This document shows positions 1 to 8,774 of a stretch of 32,996 bases of DNA, piece after piece. Positions within the stretch are counted from its first letter, which is position 1; every line of letters begins with the position of its first letter. The stretch covers positions 1-32,996 of the forward strand of contig JAGSHC010000046.1 in the NCBI GenBank assembly GCA_023954745.1, written 5' to 3'. The notes below the pieces were generated by a model that saw only the letters and a program-made list of their open reading frames with translations, did not search any database and had not been told where the DNA came from. This stretch comes from Deltaproteobacteria bacterium. Lineage in GTDB: Bacteria > Myxococcota_A > UBA796 > UBA9615. The position numbers and the translations under genes were made by a program.

Positions 1-1
1 C

Positions 2-3000
2 GGTGGCGCGGTCCACGGGGCCGGCCTGGTCCTGCTGGCGGTCGAACCCTCAGACGAACCGGGGGCAGCGGATCGACCCACCCGCATCGACCTCCGGGTT
101 CCGGGGCAGCCGCGCGCCGGCTCGTCGGTCCTCCCGGTCGCCATTCGCCCCACCCCCTGGGATCCGGCGCAACTGGGAGTGAGTCACGAGTGGCCGGGGG
201 GCTGCGAGATCCCGCCGCAGGCCGCGAGCATGGCTGTGGAGTTCACGGTGTTCGACGACGACGCAGATGGTGCCTGGGACATCTCCCTGGAGTTCGCCAA
301 CGCCGGTGAGCAATGGCAGCAGGGCACCGTGACCTGGGGAGAAGACGACGCGACGCAAGAGCTCCCCTTGCCGGCGTCCTCGGCGGGTGAGGCCCGGCGC
401 GCCCGCTGGCAGTGGGAGGCCGACGGAGCGGCCGGGGAACACGTCCAGGTCAGGGCGCGCCTCGCGCGTCAGGTGGCCGACCACGCAGCGGGATCCGTGC
501 ACTTCGGACCTCGCTACTCGGCGCCGGTCCGCCTTCGCCTCTACCCCGACGCGGATCGCGACGGGCTCTGGGACGGGGTCGAGGACTCGTGCGAACACCA
601 CGACCTCCTCGACTGCGACCAGGACGGAGCGACGCTCTGCTCGGGCGACGACTGCGACGACGCCGACCCACTGCGCCGGGTGGGCTTCCCAGAGGTCTGT
701 GACGGGTGGGACAACGACTGCCTGGACGAGACCTGGGCCCAGACCGACGACGGCACCCAGGTCCCGGGCGAGCCAGACGCCGATGGGGACGGTCAGCGGG
801 TCTGCGCGGGCGACTGCGACGACACGAACGACCGCAAGAAGGGCGCCCTCGACGGCGAGGCTGCCGCGGAGAGCCGGTGCCTGGACGGCATCGACAACGA
901 CTGCGACACCGCCATCGACGACCTGGACCCCGACTGTGTGGGCTCGGGCGAGCTGGCCTCCCTGGACTGTCTCGCCGGATACGCCCAGACCGGCAGCGCC
1001 AGCCTTCTCCTTCCCTTCCTGCTGCTGGTGCCCATGCGCCGTCGGCGACGGGGCCGCGAGAGGGGCCCGCACACGGGAGCCCTGCTCGGGCTGGTCGCCG
1101 CGCTCCTCCTCCCCTCGGCGGCCTTTGGGCAGTCGGGCGGACCCGATGCGTCGGGGTACACCTTCTCCTCGACGCCTGCCCTGTTCGTGGACCTGCAGGC
1201 CCTCGTCGGTCCCGCCCCCACCGACGCGCAGCAGGTCGCCATGGGCGACGACAGCACGTGGGTCGTCGACCTCGCGGCGGAGACCACCTGGGCCGGCTTC
1301 CCCTTCTACGGCAACACCTATCCCTTCCTGGTCATCGACTCCAACGGAAAGATCAACTTCGACCCGCTGGCGACCTCGGACGGGACCAACGACTGCCTGC
1401 CCGTGAGCGTCTCGACGCCCGGGGCGGAGGCGGACATTGCGGTGCTCTGGGACGACCTCGACCCCTCCGCATCGACGTCTGGCGGAGTGTTCACGTGGTT
1501 CGACGCAGTGAACGACCGGTTCATCGTCTCCTGGGAGGGTGTGCCCTGGTTCGGGACCTTCGACGAGGTGTGGGTGCAAGCCCACCTGTTCGGCAACGGG
1601 GACGTCGAGGTCCACTGGGACACCGTGGATGCGGCGGGCGACCCTCCCTGGGCTCGCGGCGGCGGCGCCACCGTCGGCATTCAAGATGCGGTGGGCGGCA
1701 CCCAGGGCTTCTCCAACGTGCTCGCGTACTCCTGCGACTCAAAGGAGTTGAGCGATGCCTCCGCCACGACCTTCGCCGCGTGCCCGGACCTGGACGGTGA
1801 CGGATGGTCCACCTGCGCCGGCGACTGTGACGACTCCCTGGCGACGGGCCTCACTGCGTCGCCAGACCTCGAGGAGGTCTGCGATGGCATCGACAACGAC
1901 TGCGACGCCACGACCATCGAGACCATCGACAGCGACTTCGACGGACAGAGTGTCTGTGACGACGACTGCGACGACGACAACGGCCTCGTCTACACCCCCG
2001 CGCCCGGCGAAACCAACGAGACGTGCGACGGCTTCGACAACGACTGCAACGGCGTCGTGGACGATGGGTTCGACGACGACGGCGACGGGCAGTACGAGTG
2101 TGGAACGGACTGCAACGACGAGGACGCCAGCGTGTACCTGGGCGCCCCCGAGGTCTGCGACGGCGTCGACCAGAACTGCGACGGTCTCTTCTTCACGATG
2201 GACACGTCGTCGCCCGGGACCTCGACCAACACCGTGACCGATGCCTTGCGTGGCAACCGGTGGGAGGTGAGCGCGGCCACGAACCTGCATCGTTTCACCG
2301 CGCAGCTCGACGCCGCCACGGGGACCGAGATCACCTGGAGGGTCTACGAAGGCCCTGGAGGCGCCGCCGGTCCCTGGACCGAAGTCGCGAGCCAGACGAA
2401 CACCACCACGGCCCCGCCGGGTGCGGCGTGGCACACCAGCCCGCCGCTCCTCGTTCCTCTCGCCCAGGGATTGGCCTACGTCACCGCGGTGAGCTGGACC
2501 GGCGCCTCGGTCACCTACCCGTGGTCGCCGGTGAGCGGGCCGTCCCCGGTCTCCTTCGGATCACACCTCGGGGGCACCATCGCGAGCAGCGCCGCGAGCG
2601 CGCTCGCGGACTCGCCCAACAGCTACCCGACCCAGATCTTCACGGACGTGGAGACGGACACGGACGGGGACGGGGAGCTCCCCTGTGAAGGCGACTGCGA
2701 CGACCTGAACGCCAGCGTGCTCACCAGCGCAGCGGAGGTGTGCGACGGGCTCGACAACGACTGCGACGCCAGCACCACGTTCATCGACCCGGTGACCGGC
2801 CTCGACGAGACCGACGCCGACGGGGACGGTGACCCCCTCTGCGGGACGGACTGCGACGACGGGAACGCGAGCCAGAGCGGGACCGGGGTCGAGATCTGCG
2901 ATGGGCTCGACAACGACTGCGACAGCTCCACCCAGGCCGAGGGCGGAGAGATCGACGGCGACAACGACCTCTCGCTGTCGTGTGTCGATTGTGACGACAA

Positions 3001-6000
3001 CGACGCGAGCACCTATCCAGGAGCCGATGAGCTCTGCGACGGACAGGACCAGGCGTGCGACGGCATCGCTCCCATCATCCTCGCTCCACCGGACCCGAGC
3101 ATCACGAGCGCCGCCCTCACTGAGACCATCGGGAGCCGGTGGACCCCTCCGTCCACCACCTTCTTGAGCACCGTGGATGCTCTCCTCACCCTCCCGTCCG
3201 GGGTCGAGCTCACCTGGGAGGTGTACGAGGCGCCGTCGCCTCTCGGCCCCTGGACACCCATCGCCTCCGCCTCGAGCTTCCCGGTCAGCCAGGGCCAGCC
3301 GGGGTGGCAGTCGAGCCCGCTGTTCAACATCACGATGCAGACGGGCACGACCTATGCAGTGACCGTGACCTGGTCGAGCAGCCTCGTGACCTACGAGTGG
3401 GCGCCGGCTGCGACGGTGCTGCCCGCAGACATCGCTGGGATCTACGAGGGAGGCGTCGCCGCCGGGCCGTCGCCCCTGGCGCGCCAGTACGCCGTGCGGA
3501 TCACCACCGGCGTCGAGGCCGACCAGGACAGCGACGGAGCCCTCGGCTGCGGTGGCGACTGCGATGACGACGACCCCGCCACCTACCCCAACGCCGAGGA
3601 GGTCTGTGACGGGGTGGACAACGACTGTGACGGTTTCCTCCCTCCCCTGGAGGACGACGGCGACGGGGATGGACACATCGAGTGCCCGCCCGTGACCGGC
3701 AGCGCCTTGCTCGGCGGCGACTGTGACGACGCGAACGGCGACGTCTATCCCGGGGCCGCCGAGGTGTGCGACGGCGTCGACAACGACTGCGACAACGCCC
3801 TCTTCGTGGATCCTCAGACGGGAGTTGGCGAGAACGCCGACGGCGACGGCGACCTGTCTCTGATCTGCGACGACTGCGACGACGACGACAGCACGGTCTT
3901 TCCGGGCGCCGCCGAGCTGTGTGACGGACTCGACTCCAACTGCAATGGCATCGCAGGCGAGGTGGTGAGCGCGCTCCCTCCCACCGACTGGATGAGCAAC
4001 GCCAACCCGAACCGGACGCGCGGATCCCGGTGGCTCGTGTCCGAAGACGAGACGCTCACCCACCTCCGCGCGTGGCTCAACGCCCCGGAGGGCAGCGCCA
4101 TCGAGTGGCGTGTCTATGTGGGACCCACACCGGACGGCCCTTGGACCCTCAGCCAGAGCCTGCCGGACACCACCACCGGCTCGGGCTCCGGCTGGCACGT
4201 GAGCCCGCCGTTCGACTACCCCCTCGTCGCCGGGGGGAGCTACGCCACCACCGTCTCGTGGACCACGCCAGCCATCCGCTTTGGGATCAGCACCCAGACC
4301 AGTCGGCCCTTTGATGTCCCCATCGGGCAGTACTGGGGTCCCGCCCGGATCAATTTCAGCGGGTCCACTCTGGTCGGCACCAACTTCAACCAGTTCAGCG
4401 TGGAGCTGATCGCCGGAGACGAGGACGACGTCGACGGCGACACGTACCCAGCCTGCGACGACTGCGATGACGACGACTTCGCTCGCAACCCGGGGAGCGT
4501 GGAGGTCTGCGACGGAGTCGACAACGACTGCGACGGCGTGCTCTTCGTCGACCCCCTGACCGGCGACGGCGAAACGGACAGCGACGGCGACGGCGGGATG
4601 CCCTGCAACGGCGACTGCGACGACACCGACGCCAGCGTGCTGGCGGGCGGGGCCGAGGTCTGCGACGGCGCGGACAACGACTGCGACGGCGTCGCGGGCT
4701 TCCCGGGGGAGACCATCGACGGAGACGGGGACGGCTCTCTCGCGTGCAGCGACTGCGACGACACTGACGCGGCCCTCTACCCCTTGGCTCCCGAGACATG
4801 TGACGGCACCGACAACAACTGCCAGGGCATCCAGGGCGCGGTGAGCGAGCCCCTCCCCCCGGGCGTTCCCACGACCGTGAACAACGACCTGCGTGGCAGC
4901 CGTTGGACCCCGTCGGGGGACACGTTCATCAACCAGATCGAGGCGTACCTCACTGCGCCGAGCGGCTCCGATCTGCTGTGGGAGCTGTACGAAGGAGCCT
5001 CACCGACGGGCCCCTGGACGGCGGTGTGGTCCGGGACGAGCACGACCTCCGCAGCCAGCCCCGGGTGGGAGGTGAGCCCGCTCATCGGCCTGCCGCTGCT
5101 GACGGGGACGACCTACGCAACCACGGTCAGCCGGACCGACTCCGACGTGCTGGTCTGGTACGCGAGCGGCCCCACGCCCTACAGCGTCCCGGTGGGAACG
5201 TACGAGGGAGGGGTCATTGGATCGACCGGGGCCTTCGGCACGTCGACCGCCCAGTACTCGGTGCGCATCCTCGCCGACGCCGAGCTCGACAACGACGGTG
5301 ATGGCTTGCTCGGCTGTGACCCAGCCGACTGCGACGACGAGGACGCGGGCATCGCCGCAGGCCTCGCTGAGGTCTGCGATGGCGTAGACAACGACTGCGA
5401 CGGGATCCTGTTCTCAGACATCTACGGCGATGAGAGCGACGCCGACGGCGACACCTTCTTCGCGTGCCTCGACGACGACTGCGACGACACCAACGCGGAC
5501 TCATACCCCGGAGCCGACGAGCTCTGCGACCTGCAGGACAACGACTGCGACGGCTTCCTCTCGGGGGCCGAGACGACGGACGTCGACGGCGATGGCTCTC
5601 CGGTGTGCATCGACTGCGACGATCAGGAGTCCACGAGCTTCCCCGGCGCCCCGAAGCTGTGCGATGGCCTCGACAACGACTGCGACGGCTTCGTGGGACT
5701 CACCGTCGAGCCGGGGCCGGTCGTCACGGGTGGCAACGCGATCGTGTCCACGGGCACGGACCGCTTCCGTGGCAACGTGGTCGAAGTCACCACCACGACC
5801 CTCCTCTCCGCGGTCCAGACGGAGCTGAACACCCCCGTCGGTACGACCCTGACCTTCTCGGTCCTCGAGTCCATTCAAGGCAGCTGGGTCACGGTCGCGA
5901 GCGTGCAGATGGCGACCACCCAGTCGGGGATGAGGGTCCACGAGTCTCCCCCCCTGAACCAGACCCTGGTCGCCGGCTCGACCTACGGCGTGGGCGTGCA

Positions 6001-7213
6001 CTGGGACCTCCAGTCCAACTACGGCTGGGAGAACAACCTGACCCCCCTGGCCCAGTCCTTCGGCACCATCGTGAACGGCATCCTCCAGTTCGGAGTGCCG
6101 GGCCCCACGGGAGCGGCCCCGACCCTCTCCGGGCTCCTCTACTCGGTGACGATGTTGACCGGTGTCTCCGAGGACGACCTGGACGGGGATGGCGTCAGAG
6201 TGTGCGCCGGGGACTGTGACGACGACGACCAGGCCATCAACCCTGGAGCCGCCGAGACCTGCGACGACGCGATCGACCAGGACTGTGACGGCGTCGTCGA
6301 GACGTCGTCTGACCAGGACGGCGACGGCGAGCTAGACGAAGACTGTGGTGGGGCGGACTGCAACGACGACGACCCCCTCGTGTTCCCCAGCGCCGTGGAA
6401 GCGTGTGACGGCCTCGACAGCGACTGCGACGGAAGCATCCTCGGTGAGGCCGATGATGACGGCGACGGGTTCCGCATCTGCGGCGGGGACTGCGACGACA
6501 CCGCGGCGACCATCAACCCCACGGCGCTGGTGGAGCTCTGCGATGGCGCGGACACGGACTGCGACGGCACCATCCCCCTGGACGAGGCGGACATCGACGG
6601 AGACGGCTACCGCATCTGCAGCCAGCCGAGCGACTGCAACGACCTCGACGCCGCCGTGGCCCCGTTCCTCCTCGACGACTGCGGGGACGGGGACGAGAAC
6701 TGCAACGGCGTCGTCGACGACGACTGCCCGCCGGAGGAGAGCGACGACGACGACGTCACCGAGCCGGACGACGACGACAGCGCCAACGACCTCGACGGGG
6801 ACGGCGTGACCTGGCCCGACGACTGCGACGACGAAGACGACACGGTGTACCCCGGCGCCGACGAGATTTGCGACGACAAGGACAACGACTGCGACGGTCT
6901 CAAGCTGCCCTTCGAGGCGGACGTCGACACGGACGGGTGGATGCGCTGCGAGGGGGACTGCGACGACAGCCTCGCCGAGGTGCACCCCGAGGCGATCGAG
7001 GACTGCGGCGACGCGCTGGACAACGACTGCAACGGACTGACCGACGTCGAGGACGAGGCCTGTGACGACGCGGAGGGCGCTCCCGCCAGCGGGGTCACCT
7101 GCTACGGCTGCGGCGGCGAGCTCGCCTCGAGCGTCAGCGGGTTCTGGGTCCTGATGATCGCGGGGACCGGCCTGCGCCGTCGGCGGCGCGACCCCGCCGA
7201 GAGCCTGACCTAG
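2..7213 (+). CDS. Giant MopE-repeat surface protein, 5'-partial (apparent in-frame fusion of two exported proteins)
   Basis: The frame is open from the first full codon, so the gene enters from the left; GTG 179 is only an internal codon. The first ~330 codons hold two MopE-type repeats, then a hydrophobic segment (992-1033), an Arg cluster (1034-1060) and a second hydrophobic segment ending Ala-Phe-Gly (1073-1132). After that comes a NIDO-like beta domain (about 1150-1750; aromatic FPFYG, NGKINF and WDDLD motifs). About 21 'CDGxDNDCDG' repeats with CDDDD acidic loops follow, broken by five beta-sandwich modules. The C-terminus has CYGCGG, a helix and RRRRR, a MYXO-CTERM-like anchor. MopE repeats are linked to metal binding, so a cell-surface adhesive or metal-binding role is inferred. 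ATG 1034 could start a separate 2059-residue protein with its own signal peptide. The stop shares CTAG with the convergent gene. Confidence 0.85.
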   Translation, partial: GGAVHGAGLVLLAVEPSDEPGAADRPTRIDLRVPGQPRAGSSVLPVAIRPTPWDPAQLGVSHEWPGGCEIPPQAASMAVEFTVFDDDADGAWDISLEFANAGEQWQQGTVTWGEDDATQELPLPASSAGEARRARWQWEADGAAGEHVQVRARLARQVADHAAGSVHFGPRYSAPVRLRLYPDADRDGLWDGVEDSCEHHDLLDCDQDGATLCSGDDCDDADPLRRVGFPEVCDGWDNDCLDETWAQTDDGTQVPGEPDADGDGQRVCAGDCDDTNDRKKGALDGEAAAESRCLDGIDNDCDTAIDDLDPDCVGSGELASLDCLAGYAQTGSASLLLPFLLLVPMRRRRRGRERGPHTGALLGLVAALLLPSAAFGQSGGPDASGYTFSSTPALFVDLQALVGPAPTDAQQVAMGDDSTWVVDLAAETTWAGFPFYGNTYPFLVIDSNGKINFDPLATSDGTNDCLPVSVSTPGAEADIAVLWDDLDPSASTSGGVFTWFDAVNDRFIVSWEGVPWFGTFDEVWVQAHLFGNGDVEVHWDTVDAAGDPPWARGGGATVGIQDAVGGTQGFSNVLAYSCDSKELSDASATTFAACPDLDGDGWSTCAGDCDDSLATGLTASPDLEEVCDGIDNDCDATTIETIDSDFDGQSVCDDDCDDDNGLVYTPAPGETNETCDGFDNDCNGVVDDGFDDDGDGQYECGTDCNDEDASVYLGAPEVCDGVDQNCDGLFFTMDTSSPGTSTNTVTDALRGNRWEVSAATNLHRFTAQLDAATGTEITWRVYEGPGGAAGPWTEVASQTNTTTAPPGAAWHTSPPLLVPLAQGLAYVTAVSWTGASVTYPWSPVSGPSPVSFGSHLGGTIASSAASALADSPNSYPTQIFTDVETDTDGDGELPCEGDCDDLNASVLTSAAEVCDGLDNDCDASTTFIDPVTGLDETDADGDGDPLCGTDCDDGNASQSGTGVEICDGLDNDCDSSTQAEGGEIDGDNDLSLSCVDCDDNDASTYPGADELCDGQDQACDGIAPIILAPPDPSITSAALTETIGSRWTPPSTTFLSTVDALLTLPSGVELTWEVYEAPSPLGPWTPIASASSFPVSQGQPGWQSSPLFNITMQTGTTYAVTVTWSSSLVTYEWAPAATVLPADIAGIYEGGVAAGPSPLARQYAVRITTGVEADQDSDGALGCGGDCDDDDPATYPNAEEVCDGVDNDCDGFLPPLEDDGDGDGHIECPPVTGSALLGGDCDDANGDVYPGAAEVCDGVDNDCDNALFVDPQTGVGENADGDGDLSLICDDCDDDDSTVFPGAAELCDGLDSNCNGIAGEVVSALPPTDWMSNANPNRTRGSRWLVSEDETLTHLRAWLNAPEGSAIEWRVYVGPTPDGPWTLSQSLPDTTTGSGSGWHVSPPFDYPLVAGGSYATTVSWTTPAIRFGISTQTSRPFDVPIGQYWGPARINFSGSTLVGTNFNQFSVELIAGDEDDVDGDTYPACDDCDDDDFARNPGSVEVCDGVDNDCDGVLFVDPLTGDGETDSDGDGGMPCNGDCDDTDASVLAGGAEVCDGADNDCDGVAGFPGETIDGDGDGSLACSDCDDTDAALYPLAPETCDGTDNNCQGIQGAVSEPLPPGVPTTVNNDLRGSRWTPSGDTFINQIEAYLTAPSGSDLLWELYEGASPTGPWTAVWSGTSTTSAASPGWEVSPLIGLPLLTGTTYATTVSRTDSDVLVWYASGPTPYSVPVGTYEGGVIGSTGAFGTSTAQYSVRILADAELDNDGDGLLGCDPADCDDEDAGIAAGLAEVCDGVDNDCDGILFSDIYGDESDADGDTFFACLDDDCDDTNADSYPGADELCDLQDNDCDGFLSGAETTDVDGDGSPVCIDCDDQESTSFPGAPKLCDGLDNDCDGFVGLTVEPGPVVTGGNAIVSTGTDRFRGNVVEVTTTTLLSAVQTELNTPVGTTLTFSVLESIQGSWVTVASVQMATTQSGMRVHESPPLNQTLVAGSTYGVGVHWDLQSNYGWENNLTPLAQSFGTIVNGILQFGVPGPTGAAPTLSGLLYSVTMLTGVSEDDLDGDGVRVCAGDCDDDDQAINPGAAETCDDAIDQDCDGVVETSSDQDGDGELDEDCGGADCNDDDPLVFPSAVEACDGLDSDCDGSILGEADDDGDGFRICGGDCDDTAATINPTALVELCDGADTDCDGTIPLDEADIDGDGYRICSQPSDCNDLDAAVAPFLLDDCGDGDENCNGVVDDDCPPEESDDDDVTEPDDDDSANDLDGDGVTWPDDCDDEDDTVYPGADEICDDKDNDCDGLKLPFEADVDTDGWMRCEGDCDDSLAEVHPEAIEDCGDALDNDCNGLTDVEDEACDDAEGAPASGVTCYGCGGELASSVSGFWVLMIAGTGLRRRRRDPAESLT
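992..1132 (+). other. Internal double-hydrophobic junction: sorting-signal-like helix, Arg cluster, signal-peptide-like helix
   Basis: The upstream half (helix GSASLLLPFLLLVP then MRRRRRGRERG) resembles the C-terminal anchor of this family. The downstream half (MRRRRRGRERG, then GALLGLVAALLLPSAAFG) resembles a Sec signal peptide starting at ATG 1034. Both share the same Arg cluster and no stop codon separates them. I see no Shine-Dalgarno before ATG 1034. A membrane hairpin with the Arg loop in the cytoplasm would fit the positive-inside rule. Confidence 0.6.
2210..6172 (+). repeat. Five-copy ~880-bp coding super-repeat (beta-sandwich plus MopE repeats)
   Basis: Each unit has a ~140-residue beta-rich module followed by MopE repeats. 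The module starts near an RG(N/S)RW motif and includes WxVYEGPxPxGPWT, a W-(H/Q/E)-(T/V)-SP motif and a TYAxTVSW strand. The aligned RW codons (GV in the last copy) begin at 2258, 3137, 4028, 4901 and 5777, so the periods are 879, 891, 873 and 876 bp, all multiples of three. The last copy is the most divergent. The even period and clear sequence divergence suggest old tandem duplication maintained as protein. Confidence 0.8.
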
Positions 7214-7818
7214 CGGCTCACCGGCGCCGGCCGCGTCGAGACGCGCCCCGTCTTGTCGGCCAGTAGCTCGGCCATGTCGGCGAACCACTCGATGAGCTCG
7301 CGGCCAGCGAACCGACCGTCCTTGCCCACGATCTGGACCTTGCGACCGTCCACCATGTGCATCCACAAGGTGTCCGCGAGGCTCCCGTCCCAGCGGTCGT
7401 CGAGGAAGCGAAGCTCGCTGATCTCGTCCCACTGCACGTACAGACAGTCGGTCCAGGACCGGTAGGCGAAGTGGGACTCGGTCCACGCGAGTCCGTGCCA
7501 GGCGAGCTTCTCCTTGATGATCCCGCGAGACCGTCGATTCGCGACCGCCGTACGGATGAGCTGCGAGGTGGCCCAGCCCATCCAAGCCGTCAGTACGAGC
7601 ACCACGACGAAGGTGTTGGGGTTCCAGGACAGCAGCACCGGCAACGCCGTCAGGGCTCCACCGATGACCAGCAGCGGCAGGCACCCCCCCCGGAACTCGC
7701 CCCAGTCCCGGGCGTCGGTCCCCTTCACATCGAGAGACGACGACGAGAAGAACTCTCGGAGCGCTTGCTCCTGAGGGTTCTTCAGCCGGTCGAAGCGGAC
7801 GTGAAAGGTGTCCGTCAA
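7210..7818 (-). CDS. Small membrane protein with two central transmembrane helices
   Basis: 202 residues. A soluble N-terminus of about 45 residues is followed by two hydrophobic helices (about 48-65 and 69-88, around LPLLVIGGALTALPVLL and TFVVVLVLTAWMGWA). The C-terminal ~110 residues look like a compact alternating beta domain, similar in layout to the YcxB-type PH-like domains found after paired helices; this resemblance is weak. The start codon is TTG at 7818-7816, overlapping the TGA stop of the GpsA-like gene (TTGA), and no other start lies nearby. It is the third gene of a coupled operon with the acyltransferase and dehydrogenase, so a membrane-lipid role is possible but unproven. Its TAG stop and the stop of the giant convergent gene lie on the two strands of one CTAG. 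Confidence 0.75.
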   Translation of the reverse strand: MTDTFHVRFDRLKNPQEQALREFFSSSSLDVKGTDARDWGEFRGGCLPLLVIGGALTALPVLLSWNPNTFVVVLVLTAWMGWATSQLIRTAVANRRSRGIIKEKLAWHGLAWTESHFAYRSWTDCLYVQWDEISELRFLDDRWDGSLADTLWMHMVDGRKVQIVGKDGRFAGRELIEWFADMAELLADKTGRVSTRPAPVSR

Positions 7819-8774
7819 GACTCGAACGACATGCGGCGGCTCATGAGCCCTGCGAGGGCCTCCTGGACCGGGGTGCCCTGGAGGACCGCCCCCACGGCGC
7901 GCGTGATGGGCAGCTCCAGCTTCCTCCGGTCCGCCAGCTCGATGAGGGTGTGCACCCGGGCGGCGGCTTCGGGGTGGGCGCAGTCCTCACCCTTCGCCAG
8001 ACGCATCCCCGCCTGCACCACCGGGGCGTTCATGTCTTCGGCGGTGACCATCCAGTCGCCGATGCCCGCGAGCCCCGAGACCGTGGCCGCATTCCCCCCG
8101 AGGCTCTCGCTCAGCTGGGCCGCTTCGGCGAGAGTGCGCGTGAGCAGGAACGCCTTGGTGGCGCGTCCCAGGCCCATCTCGTGCAGCATCCCGGCGGCGA
8201 GGCCGAGCGGGGTGCGCATGGCGCCAGCGACCTCCACACCGACCAGGTCGAGGCTGCCGTACACCCGCAGCTTCGGGCTGATGAGCACGGCCGCGGCCTC
8301 GACGGCCACCGCGCGGTACTGCGAACCGACGACCGCCGACATGGCATCACCCCGCCAGATCTCGTGCGGCACCACCGGTCCCGCGAGCACGCCGGTCTGC
8401 AAGCAGCGGGTCTCCTCGCTGATCACCGTGGACAGCGCCTTGCCGCTGCCGGGCTCCAGCCCCTTGACGGTGTGGATGATGCGGTGCTCGGCGCGCATCA
8501 GCGGCGCCGCCACCTTCATGACCGACCGGAAGTGCGCCGGGGGGACCGCGATGAAGACCAGCCCGGCCTCCATGGCCTCGTCGATGGTGTCCACCACCTC
8601 GACGTGATCTCCCAACGTGATGGGGGTGCCCGGCGGCTTGCGCGTCTTCCGCAGGCGCGTTCGCTTGGTCTTGTTGCTGGACCACAAGCGCACGTCACGA
8701 CCGTGCTCGCCGATGATCCACGCGATGGTCGCGCCAAAGGGGCCCGCGCCGAGCACGGAGACGTGGGGGCTCAT
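7815..8774 (-). CDS. gpsA: Divergent GpsA-family NAD(P)-dependent glycerol-3-phosphate dehydrogenase
   Basis: 319 residues, against about 330-340 for GpsA. The N-terminal Rossmann motif GAGPFGATIA (residues 9-18), the HTVKGLE segment with Lys104, AGPVVPHE (131-138) and the C-terminal helical domain (LTRTLAEAAQL; SGLAGIGD at 233-240) place it in the GpsA fold. Two active-site features differ. The canonical GG(A)xKN motif reads GAMRT, with Arg187-Thr188 for the catalytic Lys-Asn. The SRNRR phosphate-binding segment reads DMNAPVV (about 247-253), with no Arg. Family members make sn-glycerol-3-phosphate from DHAP for phospholipids; this copy may use another substrate or be inactive. The ATG overlaps the acyltransferase stop (ATGA), so the two are translationally coupled. 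Confidence 0.85.
   Translation of the reverse strand: MSPHVSVLGAGPFGATIAWIIGEHGRDVRLWSSNKTKRTRLRKTRKPPGTPITLGDHVEVVDTIDEAMEAGLVFIAVPPAHFRSVMKVAAPLMRAEHRIIHTVKGLEPGSGKALSTVISEETRCLQTGVLAGPVVPHEIWRGDAMSAVVGSQYRAVAVEAAAVLISPKLRVYGSLDLVGVEVAGAMRTPLGLAAGMLHEMGLGRATKAFLLTRTLAEAAQLSESLGGNAATVSGLAGIGDWMVTAEDMNAPVVQAGMRLAKGEDCAHPEAAARVHTLIELADRRKLELPITRAVGAVLQGTPVQEALAGLMSRRMSFES

Noticed and set aside
2561-4198. Long minus-strand open frame inside the MopE gene
   Set aside because: It is the complement of the Asp/Cys repeats, giving Val-rich repetitive sequence with no motif.
1780-7050. Regularly spaced short repeats that could suggest a CRISPR array
   Set aside because: The repeats are GAC-rich codons of CDGxDNDCDG motifs in one open frame; units vary and encode conserved protein repeats.
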